Shown here piece after piece: positions 8,301 through 14,468 of a stretch of 43,977 nucleotides of DNA. The translations under genes were made by a program, and so were the position numbers. The DNA is taken from assembly GCA_022510845.1 (NCBI GenBank), contig JAFLSR010000003.1, forward strand, positions 55,985-99,961. The letters are read 5' to 3'. This stretch comes from Treponema sp. Lineage in GTDB: Bacteria > Spirochaetota > Spirochaetia > Treponematales > Treponemataceae. Numbering within the stretch: the stretch's first letter is position 1; every line of letters starts with the position of its first letter. The notes under the pieces are model-generated. The model saw nothing but the letters and a program-made list of their open reading frames with translations, made no database searches and was not told where the DNA came from.

Positions 8301-9624
8301 GTTTGAGTGCCTGGAAAATTGCGAAAAGTCTCTGATCCGTGCATTCGCCTACACGCTCGCGAATTTTTTCATCGCTTTCCTCCGCGAACGCCGGCAAGTT
8401 AAGCGAAGACACTCCGATTTCAGCACCGCGAACCGCCTTCATCAACGCTTCCTCGAATGTCCGCCCGATTGCCATCACTTCGCCAGTTGCCTTCATTTGC
8501 GTTCCCAATTTTCGCGCGGCATAAACAAATTTGTCGAACGGGAATTTCGGGAATTTGACGACGACATAATCCAAAACAGGCTCAAAGCAAGCCGCCGTTT
8601 TTTTCGTGACAAAGTTTTGAATTTCATCGAGCGTGTAGCCAATCGCAATCAATGCGGCAACTTTCGCAATCGGATAGCCGGTGGCTTTGGAAGCCAGCGC
8701 GGAAGAACGCGAAACACGCGGATTCACTTCGATGACTGCGTATTCGAAAGATTCGGGATTCAGCGCAAACTGGCAGTTGCAACCGCCTTCGATTTTGAGC
8801 GCGGAAATTATGTTGAGCGCGGCAGTTCGCAACATTTGATATTCTTTGTCGGAAAGAGTCACCGCCGGCGCAATTACAATCGAATCTCCAGTATGCACGC
8901 CCACGGGATCGAAATTTTCCATCGAACAAACTGTGATTACATTTCCAGCCGAATCGCGCATCACTTCGAATTCGATTTCTTTCCAGCCGGAAATGCATTT
9001 TTCCACGAGAATTTGATGGATGGGCGAACGGTGCAAACCGTTGTGCGCGATTTCATTCAAATCGGATTCGTTGTAACAAATTCCGCCGCCCGTGCCGCCA
9101 AGCGTGAACGCGGGTCGAATTATCGCAGGAAAGCCGATTTCGTTTTTGACAAAATTTTCGGCATCTTCATAATTTGTAACGACCTTTGAAGGAATGCAAG
9201 GCTCGCCAATCGAAAGCATCGTGTCCTTGAACATTTGGCGGTCTTCAGCTTTGTCAATCGTTTCGGGCACCGCGCCCAAAAGCCGCACGCCGTTCTTTTC
9301 CAAAAATCCGCTTTTCGCCAATTCCATCGAAAGCGTAAGACCAGTTTGTCCGCCCAAAGTGGAAAGAAGCGAATCGGGCTTTTCTTTCAGAATAATTCGT
9401 TCGATAACTTCGGGAATGAGCGGCTCAATGTAAATTGCGTCCGCCATTGAATGGTCTGTCATCAATGTGGCAGGATTTGAATTGACAAGAACAACTTCCA
9501 GGCCTTGTTCCTTAAGCGCCTTGCACGCCTGAGTTCCAGCGTAATCGAATTCCGCCGCCTGACCAATCACAATCGGACCTGAGCCGATTACCATAACTTT
9601 GTGGATATTTTTGTTTAAAGGCAT
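5359..9624 (-). CDS. carB-dapF: CarB-DapF fusion: carbamoyl-phosphate synthase large subunit plus diaminopimelate epimerase-like domain
   Basis: One uninterrupted 1421-residue frame. Residues 1 to about 1100 are a complete CarB, which makes carbamoyl phosphate from bicarbonate, ammonia and two ATP for arginine and pyrimidines. The start VMVIGSGPIVIGQAAEFDYAG and the second-half copy VVLGSGPIRIGQGIEFDYA are both present, as is the C-terminal MGS-like allosteric domain ending near CLTSLDTANALANCL. After a linker of about 15 residues, residues 1114-1421 are a diaminopimelate epimerase fold: FTKMDSTGNDF, GGGIGADS, NPHCVVF and ERGNGETCACGTGA. The second catalytic cysteine is present (Cys1364). The first, normally in a C-G-N-G motif, is Ala1186 (MAGNAIRC; codon GCT at 6067-6069), two base changes away from a Cys codon. 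Epimerase activity is therefore doubtful or altered. CarA is not in the window. There is no Shine-Dalgarno; a TATAAT box ends 12 bases before the ATG. Confidence 0.93.
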   Translation of the reverse strand: MPLNKNIHKVMVIGSGPIVIGQAAEFDYAGTQACKALKEQGLEVVLVNSNPATLMTDHSMADAIYIEPLIPEVIERIILKEKPDSLLSTLGGQTGLTLSMELAKSGFLEKNGVRLLGAVPETIDKAEDRQMFKDTMLSIGEPCIPSKVVTNYEDAENFVKNEIGFPAIIRPAFTLGGTGGGICYNESDLNEIAHNGLHRSPIHQILVEKCISGWKEIEFEVMRDSAGNVITVCSMENFDPVGVHTGDSIVIAPAVTLSDKEYQMLRTAALNIISALKIEGGCNCQFALNPESFEYAVIEVNPRVSRSSALASKATGYPIAKVAALIAIGYTLDEIQNFVTKKTAACFEPVLDYVVVKFPKFPFDKFVYAARKLGTQMKATGEVMAIGRTFEEALMKAVRGAEIGVSSLNLPAFAEESDEKIRERVGECTDQRLFAIFQALKRKIMTVSQIHQITMIDEWFLEKLNLLVAMEENFCAVKNGTREFTQQFYLEAKKLGYPDTVIANLTGKEIIGASGTLAEENAAREILAQNSTGKNCDKVAHVPHSYKMVDTCAGEFNAETPYFYGGFGEKNEAAEFLNTLHGDENSSQSQNRRGTIVVLGSGPIRIGQGIEFDYASVQCVWSLKKLGYEVAIINNNPETVSTDFDTADRLYFEPLTPEDVMGVIATEKPLGVVVAFGGQTAIKLTKFLDSQGIRILGTSADSIDLAEDRERFDELCERLAIKRPKGLTVLTLDEALDATAKLGYPVLLRPSYVLGGQNMIVAFNDDDVREYMKIILSQGIENPILIDQYMMGIELEVDGICDGEDVLIPGIMEHIERTGIHSGDSIAVYPSWNLNDVLREKIVKQSQDLALKLGTKGLVNIQYLIYNNDLYIIEVNPRSSRTVPYISKVTGVPMVELATRAMLGEKIRDMGYGTGLYKIPPYFAVKVPVFSFEKLMDVDTHLGPEMKSTGEVLGIANTMEEALFKGLIGAGYNMKRSGGVLFSVRKTDRYELPELARKFYDMGFKLFATEGNAQTLRDFGMEVEVVNKISENHDNNILNLLDSGKVDYIISTSAKGRDPRADSVKMRRHAVERDIPCLTSLDTANALANCLKSKYSAENVELVNINTLRTQKQKIKFTKMDSTGNDFIVINAIEQSVNNPAGLAVRLCDRRGGGIGADSLVLIESSNLADAKMRFFNLDGTEGKMAGNAIRCVGKYLYDNNINSIQEKHGKKSDATETITIETESGVKTLVLYKQDGKVTSVTVDMGRPTFASQSLPTTLEESEVPISEMNKDNASLLPKRAVLNAPLLIDGKQHNVTCVGVGNPHCVVFSKSVDKEPLETLGPLFENHAAFPNRTNTEFVRVAGPNELKMRTWERGNGETCACGTGACAAAIASVLNGFCPINQNITVRVRGGNLIVKYTGETVFLSGGTQSCFDGEVEI

Positions 9625-9635
9625 ACTAAAATTTT

Positions 9636-9641
9636 ATTATA
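9636..9641 (-). promoter_or_regulatory. -10 box close to the carB-dapF start
   Basis: Perfect TATAAT on the minus strand ending 11 bases before the ATG. It predicts transcription starting about five bases upstream of the start codon, leaving no room for a ribosome site. The -35 position (TAGTCA, 9659-9664) matches the consensus at four of six bases. Confidence 0.45.
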
Positions 9642-9704
9642 ACAAATTTTCGCAAGTTTGACTAGAGGATTGTACAATGGCGACCAAATAAGTTTTTGAC
9701 GTTT

Positions 9705-10034
9705 TTAAAATAATGCTATAGATTTCTCCAGGGCCTTGTCCACAGCCTCCTTTACCTGCGCAACAATTTTTTTTGTTATGGCATTGTAGGCCGCTTTGGT
9801 TTTTTTGTTTTCTTTTTCGGACGGAACAAAAAGTTCGTAGACATCAACGCCAAGCGCGTTGGTAATTTTCACTAGAGTTCCTTTTGTGAGCCAGCGGCGG
9901 CGACCTTCAATGTCGTTCATCATCTGTCGCGAAATGTCCGCCTTGTCTGCGAGTTTTTCCTGTGAAAGCCCCGCTTTTTTTCTCAACGCGCGAATGTTTT
10001 CAATGACTCGCGTCTGTAATTCTTCTTCTGTCAT
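9705..10034 (-). CDS. XRE-family transcriptional regulator
   Basis: A 109-residue DNA-binding protein. Residues 8-66 form a helix-turn-helix of the Cro/CI (XRE) type: ENIRALRKKAGLSQEKLADK, then the recognition helix region ADISRQMMNDIEGRRRW, then a third helix and LGVDVYELF. The remaining 40 residues are Lys/Ala-rich and probably helical, perhaps for dimerisation. It lies 80 bases upstream of and in the same direction as carB-dapF, and is divergent from the small secreted protein array, so it may regulate either. No ribosome site is obvious before the ATG. Confidence 0.85.
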   Translation of the reverse strand: MTEEELQTRVIENIRALRKKAGLSQEKLADKADISRQMMNDIEGRRRWLTKGTLVKITNALGVDVYELFVPSEKENKKTKAAYNAITKKIVAQVKEAVDKALEKSIALF

Positions 10035-10154
10035 AATATAACTTTATGCAAGGATTTTTAAAAATACTACTTGCAGTTATTTGTCATTTTATGATAATAT
10101 GTAAACAAATTGCTGCATTATTTGCTTGCTTTGCTTGCGAATTGCAGCGAAAAC

Positions 10155-10213
10155 AAGGACAAAAGCCGTGCGTTGCGCGGTGTCCTTTAAATAAAAGAGA
10201 GTTTCGCTTAACG
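10155..10213 (+). promoter_or_regulatory. Structured leader element, copy 1
   Basis: First of three copies of an intergenic element. AAGGACA (10155-10161) pairs with TGTCCTT (10181-10187) around an inner CCG/CGG stem, then TAAATAAAAGAG and TTCGCTTAACG follow. It lies 100 bases before the start of the 243-residue Cys-rich protein. This copy lacks the GGAAGC/GCTTCC hairpin that copies 2 and 3 have next to the ribosome site. Confidence 0.75.
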
Positions 10214-10256
10214 AACCACAGAAAATGACAGGGATTTAACCTCAAAGGAGACCTAC

Positions 10257-10988
10257 ATGAAACAAAAATGGCTAATATTCATGGCAATGCTGTTTGCCAG
10301 CAATATATGTTTTGCAAAAATCACCATCCTCACTTTCGAGATTTATGAAGTCACAGACTATGATGAAATGGACGACAATTTTTTGGTGTTCAACAACACG
10401 GACACAAATATCGCGCGGGTAGTTTTTTACGGCGTTAAGGAAAAAGACTGTCCACGCGGATTCAACTTGGATGATTTTATCATCGAAAAGGATTCCTACC
10501 ATGTCATACTCAATAATAAGCCAGAACTTATCTGCATGATAAATGATGTCAAAAAAAACAAGAACATGAAAAAGAATCTGCCAGAACAAATTATGTATAA
10601 ATACCGCTATTTCATCCTTGTCATTGACGGTATGTTGCCCGAAGGTTATGACTATCAGATTAAAAAAATGTTTGCACGGCGCGATGACCTGTATGTCCAT
10701 ATTGGAGACAACTACAGCAGACAGAACAGCAACAATGCAACAAGTAATTATGATTATGCGGCGGAGGCAATCAGCAATATAGGGCAATCACTTGGACAAG
10801 GATTAAAAGAGCTCAATGACTCCCTTATGGACAGTTTGAAAAATAAGCCATGCGGCTCATGCAGAGGTAATGGAAACTGTTCGTCCTGCGGAGGAACCGG
10901 AAAACGTTCGGGCAACGACTGCTATGTCTGTCATGGAAGCGGAGTATGCACAAAATGCAACGGTACAGGAAAGGCACACGCCTTATAA
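10257..10988 (+). CDS. Secreted protein with C-terminal DnaJ-like CxxC cluster
   Basis: A 243-residue exported protein. Residues 1-20 are a signal peptide ending SNICFA. Residues 21 to about 190 have mixed charge and match no family I recognise. The C-terminus carries four CxxCxGxG-type units (Cys199/202, 208/211, 222/225, 231/234), the zinc-finger pattern of the DnaJ central domain, where two pairs of CxxC bind two zinc ions and unfolded protein. Finding this module on a secreted protein without a J domain is unusual. In the periplasm the cysteines could bind metal or form disulfides. AAAGGAG sits 8 bases before the ATG. It is the first and largest member of the leader-associated Cys-rich set and appears to be transcribed separately from the XRE gene behind it. 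Confidence 0.8.
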   Translation: MKQKWLIFMAMLFASNICFAKITILTFEIYEVTDYDEMDDNFLVFNNTDTNIARVVFYGVKEKDCPRGFNLDDFIIEKDSYHVILNNKPELICMINDVKKNKNMKKNLPEQIMYKYRYFILVIDGMLPEGYDYQIKKMFARRDDLYVHIGDNYSRQNSNNATSNYDYAAEAISNIGQSLGQGLKELNDSLMDSLKNKPCGSCRGNGNCSSCGGTGKRSGNDCYVCHGSGVCTKCNGTGKAHAL

Positions 10989-11029
10989 CAGGCTTCGTTT
11001 TGCAGGCAGACAAAAACACCGTTTGAGAC

Positions 11030-11130
11030 AAAGGACAAAAAGCCGCACCTTGCGCGGTGTCCTTTAAATAAAAGAGTGGTTCGCTTAACGGACTAAAATA
11101 ACGAAAGGAAGCAGGACGCTTCCGAAGGAG
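11030..11130 (+). promoter_or_regulatory. Structured leader element, copy 2
   Basis: AAAGGACA (11030-11037) pairs with TGTCCTTT (11058-11065); inside, CCGC (11043-11046) pairs with GCGG (11054-11057) with a five-base one-sided bulge. Then come AAATAAAAGAGTGGTTCGC and TTAACGGACTAAAATAAC, then a second hairpin GGAAGC (11107-11112)/GCTTCC (11118-11123), abutting the ribosome site AAGGAG (11125-11130) of the 64-residue gene. Nearly identical to copy 3 over its whole length. Confidence 0.85.
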
Positions 11131-11137
11131 TTTTATT

Positions 11138-11332
11138 ATGAAGAAGAAACTATTTCTCGGAATTATCTCAATAGTTATGTGCGCAGGAATGATTTTTGCG
11201 CAGGCTTCAAACAAGCCTGTTAGAATCACTTGTTCAAAATGTGGACAGAGTTATTCCAGGGCAGAAGGACATGTTTGTCCAGAAACGCCGCAGTCACCAC
11301 ATTCTCCTCGTAAACCAAATACGAGAAGATAG
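11138..11332 (+). CDS. Small secreted zinc-ribbon-like protein (64 aa)
   Basis: Signal peptide of about 21 residues (MKKKLFLGIISIV, then MCAGMIFA), followed by a mature peptide of about 43 residues. The mature part has CSKC at 32-35 and H-V-C near 45-47, a half zinc-ribbon or rubredoxin-like knuckle, then a Pro/Arg-rich tail (SPHSPRKPNTRR). The signal peptide closely resembles that of the next gene (VxCAGM-x-A), while the mature parts differ apart from the C-x-x-C. AAGGAG lies 7 bases before the ATG and directly follows the leader hairpin. Function unknown; a secreted metal-binding or disulfide-rich peptide is plausible. Confidence 0.8.
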   Translation: MKKKLFLGIISIVMCAGMIFAQASNKPVRITCSKCGQSYSRAEGHVCPETPQSPHSPRKPNTRR

Positions 11333-11375
11333 TTTTGAAAAACTGCTTGCTATCAATGCACGCCAGTATTTATAA

Positions 11376-11476
11376 AAAGGACGAAAAGCCGTGTGTCGCG
11401 CGGTGTCCTTTAAATAAAAGAGTGGTTCGCTTAACGGACTAAAATAACAAAAGGAAGCAGAACGCTTCCGAAGGAG
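11376..11476 (+). promoter_or_regulatory. Structured leader element, copy 3
   Basis: AAAGGAC (11376-11382) pairs with GTCCTTT (11405-11411), the inner stem is CCG/CGG, and a second hairpin GGAAGC (11453-11458)/GCTTCC (11464-11469) abuts AAGGAG (11471-11476). From GCGCGG to the ribosome site it differs from copy 2 at only a few positions. Bases that differ fall mainly in the two loops (for example AGGAC versus AGAAC), which supports selection on structure. Confidence 0.85.
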
Positions 11477-11481
11477 ATTTT

Positions 11482-11721
11482 ATGAAGAAATTAGTAGTTG
11501 GAATGTTTGCACTAGTTGTGTGTGCGGGAATGGCAATAGCAGAAGTTACTTATTGTGTAAGCGTGAAATGCTCTATATGTAAAAAAACATACGAGCTCAT
11601 GGATGTAAGCGGCAAAGATCAAACCGATTGTGAAAACAAGGCAAAAAAATTTGTTTGCAATCATTCTCCCTCTCAAAAAAAGGCTATATCAGCACAAGGA
11701 TATTGCCCAAAAATTGACTAA
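11482..11721 (+). CDS. Small secreted Cys-rich protein (79 aa)
   Basis: Signal peptide MKKLVVGMFALVV then CAGMAIA, followed by a mature part of about 59 residues with six cysteines (25, 30, 33, 50, 59, 74), including CSIC at 30-33. The spacing suits either a small zinc site or three disulfides. It shares its leader element and signal peptide type with the preceding gene but not its mature sequence. It is the last member of the array; a hairpin terminator follows 16 bases later. Function not recognised. Confidence 0.8.
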   Translation: MKKLVVGMFALVVCAGMAIAEVTYCVSVKCSICKKTYELMDVSGKDQTDCENKAKKFVCNHSPSQKKAISAQGYCPKID

Positions 11722-11736
11722 GTAAAAACAGTAGAT

Positions 11737-11776
11737 GAGGTTCAGTGCATTGCATGTTTCCGATGCGCTGAATCTT
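11737..11776 (+). terminator. Hairpin terminator after the Cys-rich array
   Basis: TTCAGTGCAT (11741-11750) pairs with ATGCGCTGAA (11763-11772) with one G-U pair. The stem extends outward to about 14 bp including further G-U pairs. A short CTTT follows. It separates the Cys-rich genes from argC. Confidence 0.5.
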
Positions 11777-11811
11777 TCGCCTATAAAAAACTTTTCTCCT
11801 TATCTCGCCGA

Positions 11812-11840
11812 TTGAATTTTTTTGAATTTTATTTTATACT
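11812..11840 (+). promoter_or_regulatory. argC promoter giving a leaderless mRNA
   Basis: TTGAAT (11812-11817), a 17-base spacer and TATACT (11835-11840). The predicted start point is 11847, one base before the argC ATG. There is no ribosome site between promoter and ATG. Confidence 0.6.
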
Positions 11841-11847
11841 CGAATTC

Positions 11848-12789
11848 ATGTACAAGATTTTTATTGACGGAAAGGAAGGAACTACTGGTCTCAAAATTTT
11901 CGAGCGTTTCAAAAATCGTCGTGACATCGAATTGATTTTGATTGACGAAGAAAAACGCAAAGACGATGCCGCGCGCGCCGAATGCATAAACGCTTCGGAC
12001 TTTACATTTTTGTGTTTGCCCGATGCCGCCGCCATCCAAGCCGTCGCGCTTTGTACAAACCCGAAAACGAAAATCATAGACGCTTCCACGGCGCACAGAA
12101 CGAATCCTGATTGGGCGTATGGGTTTCCAGAACTGGGCGCGGAATTCCGACAAAAAATAATTTCCTCAAAGCGTGTCGCAGTTCCCGGCTGCTACGCAAG
12201 CGGCTTTGTCGCGCTGGTATATCCGCTCGTTCAGCGCGGAATTATTTCGCCGGACTATCCCATTGTGTGCCACGCGGTTTCGGGCTACAGCGGCGCGGGG
12301 AAAAAAGCCATCGCGCGATACGAAGACCCCGCGCGCAATTTTGAATTGGAATCTCCGGGCGAATACGCGCTCACGCAAGAACACAAGCATTTGCCCGAAA
12401 TGAAAAAAATCGCGCGGCTTTCTTTTGAGCCGATTTTCAATCCGTACATTTGCGACTACTTCAACGGAATGACCGTTACTGTTCCGCTTCATTCGCGCTT
12501 GCTCGCAAAAAAAATCGACATGAAAAATCTGCACGCGGAACTCGCCGCGCATTACGAAGGCAGCCGCTTTGTAAAAGTCGTTCCGCTGAATGGAGAGGGC
12601 GTTTTGAACGGCTCGACAATTCCTGCCAACACTTTGCGCGACACAAATGAAATGCAGATTTTCGTTTTTGGCAATGACGAGCGCATTTGCCTTTGTGCGC
12701 GGTTCGACAATTTGGGCAAGGGCGCAAGCGGTGCCGCCGTTCAATGTATGAACATTATGATGGGAATCGATGAAGGCACAGGCCTTTGA
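11848..12789 (+). CDS. argC: N-acetyl-gamma-glutamyl-phosphate reductase, type 2
   Basis: Third step of arginine synthesis: NADPH-dependent reduction of N-acetyl-glutamyl phosphate to the semialdehyde. The length (313 residues) and motifs are those of the shorter type 2 ArgC family. The N-terminus FIDGKEGTTGLKIFERF is the nucleotide-binding loop, the catalytic cysteine is Cys115 in AVPGCYASG, and AVSGYSGAGKKAI and the histidine region EHKHLPEM follow as expected. The ATG at 11848 is chosen because the TTG at 11812 lies in the -35 box and would add residues unlike the family. No other arg genes are adjacent; carB in this window supplies carbamoyl phosphate later in the same pathway. Confidence 0.93.
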   Translation: MYKIFIDGKEGTTGLKIFERFKNRRDIELILIDEEKRKDDAARAECINASDFTFLCLPDAAAIQAVALCTNPKTKIIDASTAHRTNPDWAYGFPELGAEFRQKIISSKRVAVPGCYASGFVALVYPLVQRGIISPDYPIVCHAVSGYSGAGKKAIARYEDPARNFELESPGEYALTQEHKHLPEMKKIARLSFEPIFNPYICDYFNGMTVTVPLHSRLLAKKIDMKNLHAELAAHYEGSRFVKVVPLNGEGVLNGSTIPANTLRDTNEMQIFVFGNDERICLCARFDNLGKGASGAAVQCMNIMMGIDEGTGL

Positions 12790-12859
12790 TTCGTGCGAAA
12801 AGCGATTGCTGAAAATGTAAGGGCGCGAAATTTTAGCGACTTTTAAATCGAGATAAAAA

Positions 12860-13411
12860 ATGAATGGTGATTTACTTTTGATTATCGATATGCAAAATGT
12901 TTACACGCGCGGTGCGAAATGGGAATGCCGCAACACTGCGGGCGCGGCGCAAAATATTTTGCAGTTGGCAGAAAGCGAAAAATTTGACGAAGTGATTCTC
13001 ACGAAATTCATTGCGGATGAAAACGCGCAAGGTGTTTGGAAGAATTACAATATCGAAAACGCCGCCGTGAACAATGACGCTTGGTCGAACGCGCTTGTGC
13101 CGGAACTTGAAGTGCTTGCCCAAAAATTTTCGGTAATCGAAAAAAGCAGATATTCTTCGCTAAAAGACGAGCGGATTTTGGCGGCGTGCAAAAACGCGCG
13201 CAGGGTTTTTCTTACGGGCGTTGTGGCGGAATGTTGCGTGCTTTTCACTGTGTTCGATTTGATTGACGCTGGCATTTACGCTGTCTATGTTACCGATGCG
13301 GTTTCTGGTTTGAATGAGGAAAAAGAACGCGCCGCCGAATTGACTTTGGAAGGACTTTCGCCGCTGCATGTGCGCTTGATGAACACGGACGAAATTTTGC
13401 AAGAAAAGTAA
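12860..13411 (+). CDS. Isochorismatase-family cysteine hydrolase
   Basis: A 183-residue member of the isochorismatase-like hydrolase superfamily (nicotinamidases, ureidoacrylate and other amidohydrolases). The catalytic triad is visible: Asp10 in LLIIDMQN, Lys95 in IEKSRYSSL and Cys126 in GVVAECCV. The cis-peptide region before the cysteine (FLTGVVAE) and the helix after it are conserved. Nicotinamidase-type metal-binding histidines are not evident, so the substrate is open. It follows argC by 70 bases in the same direction and may be co-transcribed. Confidence 0.82.
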   Translation: MNGDLLLIIDMQNVYTRGAKWECRNTAGAAQNILQLAESEKFDEVILTKFIADENAQGVWKNYNIENAAVNNDAWSNALVPELEVLAQKFSVIEKSRYSSLKDERILAACKNARRVFLTGVVAECCVLFTVFDLIDAGIYAVYVTDAVSGLNEEKERAAELTLEGLSPLHVRLMNTDEILQEK

Positions 13412-13480
13412 ATTTCGCAAAAGCGATTTTAACCGCGATTTCAAAAAACTCATCTATTGCATTGTTTTGTGCCAAAATAT

Positions 13481-13508
13481 ATATACCTCATACGGGTATA
13501 GGGTATAT
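13481..13508. repeat. Dispersed palindromic repeat, copy B
   Basis: Inverted copy of the element at 5176-5205. ATATACC (13481-13487) pairs with GGGTATAT (13501-13508) around TATAC/GTATG arms. The core matches copy A at 22 of 24 positions. The outermost stem bases differ from copy A (ATAT instead of GCG) yet still pair, as expected if a hairpin is maintained. It lies between two convergent genes. Confidence 0.65.
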
Positions 13509-13565
13509 GTGTGGCATTTCAATTTCGGAATTTCTCCAAAAACTTATTTGTTGAATTGTTGGTTT

Positions 13566-14468
13566 TCACTGCATTGCTAAATGGGCGCAAAAATTTTTTA
13601 CGCCTTGTTCGCCGCTTTTGCAAAATGCCGAAATCAACGGGCGACCAAGAAGAATTTGTTCTGCGCCCAAAGCCGCCGCCGCAATCGCGTCTTGCCTTGT
13701 GCGGATTCCACCGTCAACCCAAACTTGACCGCAATGTTTTTTCAAAAATGCAAAATTGTTTTGCAAAAATTCTGCCGTGCTTCCAATATCTGTTTCCACG
13801 CGCCCGCCGTGGTTTGAAACAATCGCGACATCCGGCTGCAATTCTTTCACCAAATCCAAATCGGCTTTTGTGAAAACGCCTTTTACCACGAATGGAATTT
13901 TGGCAAGCCGCCGCAATTCGCGCAACTGCGCCGCAGTTTTTTTTTCGAGATGTGCCTTTCCGCGCATTGTTGCGATATTGTATGCGTCAATGTCGATTCC
14001 AAGAAATTCCATTATGTCCGCCGCCCATTCGATTCTTTCGAACAGTTTTTGTTGCGGATATGGTTTCAAAAAAACTGCCGCGCGTTGTGGAGCGAGCGCA
14101 CGAACGGCATTTATTCCGGATAGCAATTTCTGGTCGGGAATGCCATCACCAATGCTTAAGCCGATTTTTGCTTGGGCGCAGGATTTTACGAACGGCGCAT
14201 AAAAACTTTCCTCGTCATTCCAGCCGATATTTTCGACAGCGCCAGTAATTGGCGCGAGCCTGAAAAATTCTGCGCCCACTTCGTTCAATTTTGATTCGGC
14301 ATTTTGAATTTGAGTTGGATTCAATTCGGAAAAAAATTTTTTCCAAGCGGCGCAATTGAGGATGTTGTTTTTTCCGCCGAACACCCCGCCCATTCCGGGA
14401 AGTTCGCCCGCACAGGCAAGCCCGGAGCATTCGGCGCAGAATTTGCATTTGAAATTTTCAGTCGCCAA
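13566..14468 (-). CDS. FMN-dependent alpha-hydroxyacid dehydrogenase/oxidase-like protein
   Basis: A TIM-barrel flavoprotein of the lactate/glycolate oxidase superfamily. Conserved FMN and substrate motifs are PFVVKGVFTKADLDL (the flavin-contacting lysine), IVSNHGGR (catalytic histidine and arginine), VWVDGGIRTRQDA and ALGAEQILLGRPL. The N-terminus has a cysteine-rich signature, KCKFCAECSGLACAGELPGMGG, known from a subgroup common in Firmicutes and spirochaetes. Its role there is unclear and might be metal or Fe-S binding. No ATG is available in frame. TTG at 14468 with GGGA upstream is preferred; TTG at 14513 is the alternative. The gene overlaps the 3' end of pfkA by 11 bases, so translation is probably coupled to it. 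The true substrate is unknown. Confidence 0.8.
   Translation of the reverse strand: MATENFKCKFCAECSGLACAGELPGMGGVFGGKNNILNCAAWKKFFSELNPTQIQNAESKLNEVGAEFFRLAPITGAVENIGWNDEESFYAPFVKSCAQAKIGLSIGDGIPDQKLLSGINAVRALAPQRAAVFLKPYPQQKLFERIEWAADIMEFLGIDIDAYNIATMRGKAHLEKKTAAQLRELRRLAKIPFVVKGVFTKADLDLVKELQPDVAIVSNHGGRVETDIGSTAEFLQNNFAFLKKHCGQVWVDGGIRTRQDAIAAAALGAEQILLGRPLISAFCKSGEQGVKNFCAHLAMQ

Noticed and set aside
7771..9189. 472-codon open frame opposite carB-dapF
   Set aside because: It lies antisense to well-conserved CarB coding sequence, is Arg/Phe-rich without domains, and has no ribosome site.
10155..11476. Leader elements as integron attC sites
   Set aside because: Small genes in one orientation and a GCTTAAC heptamer in each copy recall integron cassettes, which exist in treponemes. 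But no matching GTTRRRY partner is found at the other end, conservation continues through the ribosome site into the signal peptide, and there is no integrase.
13511..14202. Plus-strand open frames over the FMN oxidase gene
   Set aside because: The minus strand carries conserved FMN-binding motifs; the plus-strand frames show no domain or start signal.
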